Shown here: positions 21,101 through 31,432 of the stretch, piece after piece
How the letters are laid out: every line of letters starts with the position of its first letter
Position numbering within the stretch: the first letter of the stretch is position 1
From: Plasmodiophora brassicae
Taxonomy: Eukaryota; Endomyxa: Phytomyxea; Phytomyxea; Plasmodiophorida
Length of the DNA stretch: 64,000 bases
Assembly: GCA_036867785.1 (NCBI GenBank)
Contig: CP145419.1
Location: forward strand, 248,001-312,000
Direction: 5' to 3'
Position numbers and translations under genes: made by a program
The notes under the pieces: generated by a model
The model's input: the letters and a program-made list of their open reading frames with translations, nothing else
The model's database searches: none
Told to the model about the DNA's origin: nothing

Positions 21101-23417
21101 ATGATGCCCAGATCCAGTATGCGCTGAATGCGCTGTCAAATCCAGTATCGACGTTTCGGTAACGCACGTACCGTCCCCTGTGTTGTACTATTCGTAATTA
21201 GGTCTGGCAGGTCTCGGGTCGTTGAATGCTTGTTCCAGGCGCCTCCCGACCGAGCTGTCGACTTCACGTACGAACTAATGGGTACACCTTCCAAGACCCT
21301 TAGCGTCGGCACTGAAAAACGACAGGTTTAGTTACACTTTGTATCTCTGGATCCGTCCCTGACGGTTGTATCTTAGGAGTTACCTGTAACTGCTCTGAAC
21401 CCTACGTCAATGAAAATTATGTCCCGCATCGAAGAGATTTTCCGTCTCCATGGAGCGCTCCATCTTCCAACGCCAGTTCTAACACCCAAGGGTTTTCAGC
21501 GTTCCATATGCTGCGACCGTCTCTAATCGAGCCGTCCGTTCAGTTACGGTTGCAAAGGAAAGCAATCCTGTCGTACTTCTGGACGCCTTTGGTGTCCCAG
21601 TACAGCTTCCACATTCGTTGACTGTCCCATTTGCACGCATGGTATGCAAACGACAAGGGTTCTCGGCCCATTTCTAACTATTTGTTAGGTTGCCCACAGA
21701 GGGATTACGTCTGTTCGGCGATATGACTTTTCGCCAGTATACCGTCAGTCCGTTTGTGGAGGACAGCCCCTCGAGTCTCTTGTGGGAGCGTTTGATATTG
21801 TTCGTATCTGGCTCTGTTTCCTGAGCGTGTAACGTGACTGAGTGTATGCCAAGGTGTTTCCAACGACATCGTCCCGACGTATTCAAATTAGTTACGCCTG
21901 CGAACTAATCCGGTTATTGGATGAATGCCTTTCTGTGCTGCTGCCGCCTTCGTCGCGAACAGTTATATATGTCAACGACCTGAGAATACTGGAAGCGGTC
22001 CTTGATCACTTTGTCCCCAGTAATGCGTTCCCCCAGGCACGTGTTGCCATAGAATCTCAACTCGGCCGCCTGTGGTTTACGCCTTGGCAACAAATCCGAC
22101 GCAGTCTCATCCAAGATTACCATCTTTCGAAGGAAGCAGCTGAGGCTCTTGACTTTTACGCCACGTTAGGCGGCGCTTTCCTACGACGCATCTGCTGCTA
22201 AACGTTTGTTGCTGTAGGTTACGCGGTCCTTCCGGTCAATCTCTATCAAGGATTGAATCTGCGTTGAATGCTCATGGGATCGGGCAGATACCTACCGTGC
22301 GTTGTCCGTTCTGGGTAACCGTGCTCGTGTTTAAATGGGTGTACAGGTTCGCGCGGCTCTTGACGCGCTGTCTGCGCTGTTTCGGCTAATTCATGCGGCG
22401 GGTGTTACCAGAAAGGTTGCACTTTCGTCTGGTCGGATCGCTTTATCTGATCACCTAATACTCAGGTCCACTTCCATGCCGCTGTCGTTGCAGACTGGCA
22501 TATCTATCGCGGAGGCGTTGTCTTCCAAGTTGTTCACGAAGTCGGTGGAAGCACTAATGCGGTCAAAAGCGTTGCTGTTGGAGGGCGGTAAGCATCCTGG
22601 AAGTGGCCTCTCTTAGAGGCATGCTGACAGCATGATTGGCAGGTATGACGATCTCGTCGCTCGCTTTCGGTCACCCACATCAGACGCGGCACCTCAATCC
22701 GCTCTCGGGGTCAGCATTGCGCTGGAGGCGTTGCTTGCTCAAGCAAATGACCAACCCTCTTCGTACTATGCTGACAAATCTGTGCTGCTGTTCTGCAACA
22801 TGAACAAGCTCCTGGATGAAAGGTATTCCCCAGCTTTGGACGTTGCTGCGATGAGCTCAGAACGCGCCAGGTTTCGGGTAGCTGCACTTTGCTGGAAGAA
22901 CGGGTTCAAAGCCGAATATGATGTCAGCATCGGCGACAGCAACACGGGTACCGTCGGCATCATTGGACTGCCCCTGCATTTGACATAGGCGCAATCAGGC
23001 TCATCGGTGTCATTGTCTTCCTTACCGCGGTACTGTCGCCTGAGGCATATCCGCTGGCTGGTCGTCTTCCGTCCTTCCCAGTACTCGTCCGGCATGGTTA
23101 AAGTGTTCGACATTGCAAGGCACCATCAGCACGGTGATAAGCATGCCCAGGGCCATTCTGTACGCGTTCATGCATAGCAGCTTCCTTCTGTACTAATGTG
23201 GCGTTAGGTTGAACTCCACAACCTAATCCAGTACTTGCAGAATGCTTCCATTCGGAAGAGTGGTCATGTGTTTGCGGACAAAGGTCTGGGGGTGCCCGAT
23301 ATTGCTGCTTTACGTTCTTGTTTAACGCGAATGCGCTCTAGATCCGAGCATGCCCTCAGATCAAGACCTGCTGAACCCGGTCAACACCACCAACAGCCCT
23401 ATGGTCGCTGCTATTAG
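18142..23417 (+). CDS. GCN2: GCN2-type eIF2-alpha kinase (RWD, kinase, HisRS-like domains)
   Basis: A stress kinase that senses uncharged tRNA or stalled ribosomes and phosphorylates eIF2-alpha. The N-terminal RWD domain has QESEIELLSNMYMDDF and VRIPREYPNAVPRFSLDT. A charged coiled coil and an acidic Ser/Asp linker follow. The kinase has LGRGGFGQVVKARN, FGIKKVPLPV (catalytic Lys), LYIQFEYCPNKTLREVIDEG, HRDIKPPN, VGDFGLAV and GTPYYRSPEQ. The HisRS-like part has IFRLHGALHLPTPVLTPK, LLDAFGVPVQLPHSLTVPFA, YDFSPVYRQS and GRYDDLVARFRSP. More than 20 short introns are needed; firm ones include 18381-18436, 18516-18569 and 18670-18719. No pseudokinase lies between RWD and kinase, unlike yeast and animal GCN2. 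The join before GRYDDL is awkward by one base. The 3' end after CRLRHIRWLVVF is uncertain and may lie anywhere from 23235 to 23417. Confidence 0.9.
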
Positions 23418-24143
23418 TTCGAGCTCGCACGCCAACGCCCATCATTCCCATCATGTGCTGGCGAACCCGATCGTCTTCATAGCGGAGTCGCTGAGTGATC
23501 AGCCTCTGCGAGGACACGCCCGAAATCAGCACATTCGTACGGCAGGGACCCTTGCGGGTCCGCTCGTCGTAGGCTTCGAGGCGAACCAGTATCGAATCGG
23601 TACGTGCCGGGAACGCTTCATCTTCCACATGTGGATCTGAGTGCCGCCCAACCTGCAGCTGGGCTGATGCTTCCCATGGAGGCCATCCGTTCCTGCGTGA
23701 CGCTGATGTACGGCGGCAACGGCGGCCTCGATGCCATGCGTGCCCACTGCAACAGCTCGTCGGTCCGGCATTCCTGGCGTCGACCGCTGAGCGCCTTCTG
23801 CGACTGGCTGGAAGAGCAGATGGAAACGCTTCGTCTGACGCTGCGCGTTGTACTGGTCTACTCGGTGGATGATCGCAAACTCGACCTCGTCCAGCTCTAG
23901 TCATCGCGCCGGTCTGCCCTATCCCTACCAATAGCTGTAATATAGCCGATAGACATCGAGTGGCCACTGACAAACGCCGACTCGTCGGGTACGATTATTT
24001 GTTTAACGGTGGAGGCGACGCGCTGGTGGACGGGCAATGGGTCCTTCCGAATCCGTCCGGTAGATCGTGCAAGTGGGACATCCCAGACAAGCGGCACATC
24101 GCAGCGCTCCTTGCACACGTTCCTCGGCGCGGGTGGATTCTGA
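23350..24143 (+). CDS. Hypothetical protein, three exons
   Basis: Starts MPSDQDLLNPVNTTNSPMVA and contains ANPIVFIAESLSDQPL, GTLAGPLVVGFEANQYRI, then after a 59-nt intron (about 23600-23658) AGLMLPMEAIRSCVTLMYGG and FCDWLEEQMETLRLTLRVVL. A second intron of 57 nt would join KLDL to PIDIEWPLTNADSSGT and end at 24143. Without it the protein stops at 23900. The mix of hydrophobic strands and amphipathic helix looks like a folded soluble protein, but I do not recognise the family. The start overlaps the last proposed GCN2 exon by 68 bases on the same strand, so one of the two borders is wrong. Confidence 0.5.
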
Positions 24144-24417
24144 AGTTCAAGTCGTCGGGGCGCGTCTTCGCGTGTACCCTCGGTGCGCCTGCCCGAAAGG
24201 AATGGCACCTGGCAGCTTCACGACGCATCGTACGACTCGATCTGATTGCCGCGTTGCCGATCAGAACGGGGAAGCTGTGCCGACGGGCACCGTCGTGTTC
24301 GTTCTCGTTGCCATGCTCTGTACCGGTGCGCGGCGCCGGAACAATGGCCAACGATCCCGCGCGCGTACCAACGATCGACGGGCACACCCGTGTACCAGGG
24401 GATCACTGGTGGACGCG

Positions 24418-26595
24418 ATGCTGCCGGCCATGCTGCCGATAGCGCTGCTGGTGTTGCTGTCGGCCCGGGCGGGCGTCGTCGAGTCGGTCGCCGCCAGCGT
24501 TCAGGTCGACAGGACCGCGCTGGAGGGCGCGTCGGCCTGGGTCACCGTGTCCTGGGACGGCATCCCGGGGCCGACGGCGCGCGACCGGATCGCGCTCTAC
24601 TCGCCGCCCGACGCCCCGGCTTCCATCAAGTACCGCAACGCCAGCAGCGTCGCGACGCACCTGGCGTCCGGGTCGGGCGCGCTCCCCTTCTTCCTGATCA
24701 ACCTGCGCGACCGCATGCGCTTCCGCGTCGAGCGGGACGGCCGCGTGCTGGCCGCGTCGCCGTTGCTGTCGTTCGGCAGCGCCAACGTGCCCATGTCGCC
24801 GCGGCTCTCGTTGACCGACCGGTCGCCCGCCGAGCTGCGCCTGAGCTGGTCCAGCAAGAACACGAGCGACGCTCGCGTCGAGCTGCGCAGCGTCGATCGC
24901 AACGGCTCGCTGCCGTTCCGGTGGTCGGGGACGGCGACGACGACCACGTACGCCGTCGGCGACCTGTGTGGGCCGCCGGCGTCGACGACCGGGTGGCGCG
25001 ACCCGGGCGCCATCCACTACGCGATCCTGCAGGGGCTGTCCCCGTCGACGACGTACATGTACAGTACGATCTAGAGCGGTGCCGCCCGGTGGGGACCACG
25101 ACGCCGCGCTGACGAACACGCACGCAGGGTTCGGGTCGGCGACGACGGGCTGGAGCGAAGAGCGCCCACTGAGGACGCCGCCGGAGCCATCGCCCACCTC
25201 GTCGGTGAGGATCGCCGTGTTCGGCGACATGGGTGCCGCAGGTACGTCGGTGACGGGCGCGTGTGCACCTGGTCTGTGTGTCGTCAACGGCGCCCCGGCA
25301 GACCCGGACGGGGCCGCCTCGGCGCATTCGGAGGCGATGAGCGCCAGGACCGTCGGCGTCCTCGCGTCGCACCTGGACGACATCGACCTCGTCCTGCACA
25401 TCGGCGACCTCGCATACGCGCGCGGTAACCAGCAGACCTGTTCGGTGTCTGATGGGTGCCGGTAGCGCTCATCGGGGTTCGCGTCCACCACCACCAGGGT
25501 ACCAGTCGATCTGGGATGCGTTCATGTACCAGATCTCGCCGATCGCCGGCCGGATCCCATACCAGACCGCCGTCGGCAACCACGAGCTCGATGGGCTCAT
25601 CGACCGGCGAACGCCGGCGGGTCGCGACGACAGCGGTAAGCGAACCCCAGGGGGACGGGACGCGCCGCCCGCCCCGATGACATTGGCGCCGGCAGGCGGC
25701 GAGTGCGGCGTCCCGTACAAGAAGCGGTTCCCGACGCCGACGTCGTCGCGTGCCTTCTGGTACGGGTTCCGGATCGGCCCCGTCCACGTCATCGTCCTGT
25801 CGACGGAGCACGCCCTGGCGCCCGGGTGGCCCCAGCGCCAGTTCCTGATGGACGAGATCGCCAACCGCGTCGACCGGCGCGTCACGCCCTGGCTGGTCGT
25901 CGTCGGCCACCGGCCCGTCTACGAGGACTCGACGACGGAACCGGTCGGTTGCACACGTTGGCGAACCGCCGCCGACGAAACGCTGACCTGGGGGGGCGCG
26001 CGTGTCTCGCGGGTGGCAGGACGTCGACGTCAAGTTCATGGGGAGCTTCCGGGACGACCTGGAGCCGCTGTTGCGCATCGCCCGCGTCGACATGGCGTTC
26101 TGGGGCCACGACCACGCCTACTACCGGACGTGTCGCCTGCACCGGTCGGCGTGCGACGCGGGCGACGGCGTCGTCCACGTCGTCGTCGGCGCCGGCGGCC
26201 ACTCGCTGTCGCCCGACCGGCACCCGGTGCCGCCCGCCTGGCTCGTCAGGCGCGTCGACCGGTTCGGCATCGGCATCGTCAACGCCACCGGCACGACGCT
26301 GACGTTCCAGTTCGTCGACGCCGATGACGGGCGCGCCGTCCTCGACCAGGTCACCCTGACGAAAGCGCCACCGGCGCCACACGGGACAGCGGCGTCGTCG
26401 TCGTCGACCGACCCGATCCTCGCCTTCTTCTTCGTGTCGGTGACGATGGCCGGGGCCGTCGCCGGCGTTGTCGTCGCGCTGCGTCGACAACGCCCGGACG
26501 GGGCGCCGACCGCGACCGCCCTGCAGGACGAGGCGGCCGTCGAGCAGCAGGGCCTGATCGACAAGGACCGCACGGATCGGTTCACCATTGAGTAA
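24418..26595 (+). CDS. Purple acid phosphatase, membrane-anchored
   Basis: A 634-residue metallophosphatase of the purple acid (Fe-Tyr) family that hydrolyses phosphate esters outside the cell or in the vacuole. A signal peptide (MLPAMLPIALLVLLSARAG) precedes an Fn3-like N-domain with LSWSSKNTSDARVELR. The five metal-binding blocks are VFGDMGAA, HIGDLAYARGYQ (with the Tyr ligand), VGNHEL, VVVGHRPVY and FWGHDHAYYR. The C-terminus carries a membrane helix (ILAFFFVSVTMAGAVAGVVV), not usual in plant or animal members. Introns are 25064-25127, 25242-25301, 25425-25497 and 25944-26019, slightly longer (60-76 nt) than elsewhere in the window. The stretch from 24144 to the start holds only shadow frames. 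Confidence 0.92.
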
Positions 26596-26885
26596 ACGCG
26601 CACGACGGCTCCTGGCCCCGGTTGGCGCGCGTCGCTCTGGCGGAAATAGCCGCGCTTCAACCGCGTCCAGCCGCCAGAGGGGTCGACGACGACGACGTCC
26701 CCCTTCCAGCAGCGCGGTCGCAACACGCCAGCAGGCGCATGTCCCTGCGCCATAAGCAGGGCGCCGCCTGTCGTCGTCGGCGAGGAGGAGCGGGGCACGA
26801 ATTGACGATCAGTGCAGTCAGTCATACCACGACAGCAGCGCGTTCGACGACGACGACGACGACGACGGCATCAGCAGCGGTCGTC

Positions 26886-29222
26886 ATGGAGCCGTACTCT
26901 GCGGTACGTGGCCTGCCCGCGCCCGCCGGCGGTTGCTGATTTCGTTCGTGCGCGATATGACAGCTCGAATCCAACTTCCAGTACGACGCCGAGGTGGCCG
27001 GGTCGACGTCCATGATGGCGCCGTTCCAGCCGATCCCGCAGGTCGGTCGCACACGTTGCCACACGCGCCGGGGCGCGCTGACCGGGCCGGCGTCGTTTAG
27101 TTCCATGGCGGGCAGCAGCGTCCGGTGCCGCCCGCTGCGTACCCGTCGCTGGACATCGGCGCCGTGCCTCGGGAGGCGAACCCGATGCAGTACCAGATCG
27201 TCGTGCCCGAGATGAACGCCAGCGACGGCGCCGACTGCGTCATCTGCGGCGGCGCGCACGCCCTCCGCACCATGCTGGACCTGTCGTTCACGTGCAGCAT
27301 CACGTCGCTGCTGAAGAACCTGCGCGAGAAGCCCAACTCGTTCTGCTTCACGGTCGACGACGTGCTGCGCCTCAGGATCCCGTTCAAGGTCTACGCGGCG
27401 TCGACGATCAAACGGGGGCGGTCGCTGCTGCGCCGCGGGTGCATGGTCTTCGTGCTCACCGATCAGATCCTTGTCCACATCTACTGCCGCACGCCGCTGA
27501 CCGGACGGTTCGCTGGCCCGAAGCAGACGCGCGCCCGTGCGATTCGCTGACCGGCGTTGCAGCGGGTCGATCAAATGGACGCCGGTCGCCCGGGAATCTT
27601 TCCTGGCGTTCGAGGACGAGATGACGTTCACGTTGCGGGTGATGACCACCGATCCGCAAATGAAGAGCGACGTCCGCATCAGCGTCGACGTGGCCCCTGA
27701 CCTGCTGCACAGCGACAGGCTGCAGCAGAACCGGTTGGGTCGAATCCGCTGGCCCCCCCTCTGCTGTCGTCCGCCTCACAACGGTTCTGCTCCAGGGACG
27801 ATTCGTCGTCCGGTCGCCAGCGAGACTCGCCCGAGGTGCAACCGGCGGCGCTCATCAAGAAGGTCGTGCCGTCCGAGTACAACATCGACAAGGATCGCAC
27901 CATTGAACCGGACCTGAACGCGCGTTCTGCGACCGCCTGTCGAGGTATGCACACGTGTCCAGAGCGCGCCCCCCGGCAAGGCGTCTGAATCTGGGACCCG
28001 GGCAGGCCATCGTATCGCGTCGTACAGTTTCCGGATGCACATCTCGTTGTCGACGGCGAAGAACCTCAGGCAGCGCGCCTCAGCGTGAGCGTCGCGCGCG
28101 CCCGAATGCAATCGTCTGCGCCCCCGCAGCTGACCCATCGTTGCCGAACAGGTTCGACATTATATTCGACGCCAGCGCCGGCGAGTACCAGCCGTCCGTC
28201 TGGCACCTGAAATGGAAGGTGTACGCCGACTCGACCATCAAACGGGGCAGGAAGGCTTTGCGGAGGAACGATTTCGGTACCGTCCCGCCCCCGCATGGCC
28301 TGCTACTCTCCATTGCAATGGGCTGACCATGCCTGCAGTGTTCCCGATACCACCGGATCGTGTCATTGCCGGTACGTGTTCCTCGGCGGTTCCAGCGCGC
28401 GCGCGCCCGCTGACGTCGCCCTCGTTAGTGTACTGCAAGTCGCCATCGGAGGTCGCTGGGGTGGAGCGGTGCGCCCTGAAGTGGACCGAGGAGAAGCAGG
28501 AATCGTTCCTGGCGTTCGAATCGGGCCTCATGTACACGATCGTCGTCTACTCGATGTCGCCCGGCGACAAGGCGCGCGTCTTCCGCATCCTGAACGACGA
28601 CGATAACGAACGTATCACGGAATGGGTCAACGACTTGGACCCGACGGATACGTCGCAGAGTGCGGTTCGCGCTTCACAGGTACGCCAGGCACGACGTCGT
28701 CGTTGCATCGGCGGTGGATAACGTCTAGAAGGGTGTGGCGCCACCAGCGTCCACGTGGCAGATGGAGCCGTCGCTGTGGAACATGACGTCCAACCCGGGC
28801 GACAAGTTCTACGCCATGATTGTGGCCCCGGAGGGTGTCGCCCTGCCCGAACACCCCATCGTCGAGATGCACGCCCACGATAAACAGATCCAGGTGCGAT
28901 CCGTCGCGCGTACTGGGGCGGCGTCGTTGCACCGTCCCCAACCACATGCACACAGATTGTTCCGGTGCAGGTCGACCAACGGCAACGACGGTCCATGCTG
29001 ATCGCCATGCCGATCGTGTTCTCACAGGAGCGGGTCGAGGAAGCCGCCGCACAAGGTCGGTCGTGGCTTCCCCTCTGCCCGCGCAGTCGCCTTCGTGGTG
29101 GTTGAGTGTTCAAACGCACAGGCGTGACATTCTCACGAGCCGTCGACCTGTCCGTGTTGGACGCGAGCGGATCGAACCTGTGGACGACGACCTTCACGTA
29201 CGAGCTGGGCGATCCGGCCTAA
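26886..29222 (+). CDS. Unrecognised multi-exon protein with two repeated modules
   Basis: About ten exons, starting MEPYSA spliced over a 60-nt intron to LESNFQYDAEVAGS and ending SNLWTTTFTYELGDPA at a TAA (29220-29222). Two diverged copies of the same module are visible. Copy 1 has RIPFKVYAASTIKRGRSLLR, then IKWTPVARESFLAFEDEM. Copy 2 has WHLKWKVYADSTIKRGRKAL, then LKWTEEKQESFLAFESGL. The spacing of strands, the ESFLAFE motif and the STIKRG(R/K) motif suggest repeated beta-sandwich domains. No signal peptide or membrane segment is seen. The longest interruption (about 28275-28435) may hold two introns. I do not recognise the family and give it no function. Confidence 0.65.
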
Positions 29223-29316
29223 AGCACAATACAACACCGGACTGGGTGTGGGTCGATGGGGGGAGGCCCGCCCCATCGCGTATTTATGGCAAACGCGCAC
29301 CCACAGGGAGCGGTCG

Positions 29317-30019
29317 TCATTTACCGCGACCACGACCGCGACCGCCGCGTCCACCTCGGCCACCACGATCACCGCCTCTGCCTATCAATGCGGACTCGCA
29401 TTCAGCATCCACGACGCCGACGACCGAACCGGTGAACGACGAACCGCGACCCGCGCCACGAGGCGCTCCCCTTGCGCCACGGGTGCTGGCACCACGGTCA
29501 GCACGACCGCCGCGTTGCGCGCGAAGCTCTCGCTCGATATCCATTGCCTTGTCGACCTATGGACACGATGAGACGGCGGTCCGGGCGGCAGTGACAGCCA
29601 CGCTGGGCAACCGTTTCATCGGGGACACGCAGGTACTTGATGTTGTTCCCGCGAATGTAGATGTCGCTCAAGCGCCAGAACCGGTCACAGTCCTGGGCCC
29701 ACGATTAGACGAACCAGCAGGGGGACGGCCACGATTCCACACACGTACGCGAGACGTCCGAACAACATCCTTCATGTTCAGGTTCATCCAGCTGTCAATG
29801 TTGACCAGGCGCCCGTTGTACGTCTCGCCGTTCTTCAGTTCCACCAGCTGTACGCGAGCGCGCCCGTGTCAGCAGCGACCCGCCCGCACAGCGCGCGCGA
29901 CGAACCTACCATCGGACTGCCCTCGGTCGCACGAAGCAACGACAGGGGCAACTACAGAGCGGCACGCCAGTCAGTCCAATGGGCCATGCCCGGCAACGAC
30001 GACGACGACGACGCACCAT
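29317..30019 (-). CDS. LSM4: U6 snRNA-associated Sm-like protein LSm4
   Basis: A 154-residue subunit of the LSm1-7 and LSm2-8 rings, which act in mRNA decay and U6 snRNA stability. The spliced protein begins [20 protein letters not shown] and continues [40 protein letters not shown], the Sm1 and Sm2 motifs of LSm4. An RGG-rich tail ends GRGRGRGK. Five exons: the first is only the ATG at 30017-30019. Introns are 29952-30016, 29848-29909, 29693-29748 and 29557-29611 (65, 62, 56 and 55 nt). The one-codon first exon is deduced from family alignment and the perfect GT...AG fit. Confidence 0.94.
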
Positions 30020-30381
30020 CGGGGCCGATCCAGCGCGATCTCGCGCACTCCGCGATCACCGTTCGGAACGCGGCTGGGCCTGGCGCGCGTTATACGTCTT
30101 ACGACGCCCACACCGCGGCAACAACAGCCCATGTTCGGGGAACAGGCACTGAATCGCTGGCTCTCGTTGACGGATGCAACGTGCGTTTGCAGGGCGTGCT
30201 GATCCAGTGATCGGCGTATCAGCGGCGCGGTTGGATCGAACTGTTCGCTGGCAGAGCCAGGCCACGTTACTGGCGGCGCGGTGCCCCCCTGCTGAGGATC
30301 CCGCGACCCGACGCGTTGGGGGGTGTCCGCTGGGCATTGGACATTGCCCTCGTCGCGACGTGACATCGCGCGTTCTCGACA
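30020..30381. promoter_or_regulatory. Divergent intergenic region between LSM4 and the glutathione S-transferase gene
   Basis: A 362-base gap between two divergent start codons, so both promoters should be here. I see only shadow frames and no clear core-promoter motif. Confidence 0.35.
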
Positions 30382-31239
30382 ATGTCGACGTCGTTCCAGG
30401 TGTACTACTTCCCGATCCAGGGCCGTGCGGAACCGATCCGCCTCCTGCTGGCCCTAGCCGGTGCCGACTGGGACAACAAGTTTCCGACGGTTGGGTGCAC
30501 GCCCGCCTCCGGCGACAGACGAACAGCCCGGTCTGGAAGTTTAACCTGTTTGCGACAGGACTGGCCGTCGGAGAAGGCGGGCACGCCGATGGGGCAACTG
30601 CCCGTTCTGATCGAGAAGTCGGCCGACGGCAGCGATACCGTCATCCCGCAGAGCCATACGATCATGCGATACGTGGCCAGGAAATTCGGGTTCGACGGCA
30701 GCAACGATCGGGAGCGAACGTCGCTGGACGCCATCTACGAAAGCTTCGGTACGGGTGATGGCGCCACATCCGGCCGCATACGCCCCCGTTGACATCCCTG
30801 CCGTAGTGGACCTGATTGCCCATGTGAACAAGCATATTGTGGAACCGGTTCGGAGCAAGGCGCCGAAAGACCAGGCCGACCAGCTACGGGCCACGTTCTT
30901 CAGCGACGTCCTGCCCAGGTTCGTGGCGCTGCAGGAGAAGCACTTGAGCAGGAACGGGAACAACGGGCACTTTGTTGGCGGCCGCGTAACAACGATCCGC
31001 CGGGCGCCTGGGCAACGCGGATGGCTGACTGTTTGCACCTCGTGCAGGTCAGCTACGTCGACGTCATCGCGTATTTCTACTACGCGCGCATCAACTTCGA
31101 GCAGGCGGACGCGCTGAACGAGCGCAACGCACCCGCCTGGACGAAGCTGTACAGGGCCATCGACCAGAACGGACGCGTCCAGGCCTACCTGAAGTCGCCC
31201 AAGCGCCCGGGCGTCTACCCTCCCGGGATGGGACGCTGA
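30382..31239 (+). CDS. Glutathione S-transferase, sigma-like
   Basis: A 222-residue cytosolic GST that conjugates glutathione to electrophiles; sigma members can also act as prostaglandin D synthase. The N-terminal thioredoxin fold starts FQVYYFPIQGRAEPIRLLLA, with the catalytic Tyr in the YYFPIQGRAE motif. It continues GQLPVLIEKSADG and IPQSHTIMRYVARKFGFDG, the glutathione-binding P-V-L and Q-S blocks. The helical C-domain has HFVGGRVSYVDVIAYFYYAR. Four exons, introns 30490-30558, 30749-30806 and 30986-31047 (69, 58 and 62 nt). It converges on the sterol-transfer gene; the two stops are about 195 bases apart. Confidence 0.92.
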
Positions 31240-31432
31240 TGACCGGCGCCACACCCGATCAGGAACAATACAATCGCCCCGGGTCGATGATAAGTGTGTG
31301 CGCCATCAGTAGTGGTAGCACGAACGTTCCGGCTGCCGATCACCGTTTCGGCAATGATGTACATGAACGTCGGTCGTGACCGAAATAACATCGTGAGGGG
31401 AGCGGCGGCGACGACGACGGTCAATACCGGTT

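Noticed and set aside
23356-23973. Minus-strand open frame of 205 codons
   Set aside because: Arg-rich and without motif, while the plus strand here gives a coherent spliced protein.
24403-25494. Minus-strand open frame of 363 codons
   Set aside because: Shadow of the purple acid phosphatase exons; Arg/Pro-rich with no domain.
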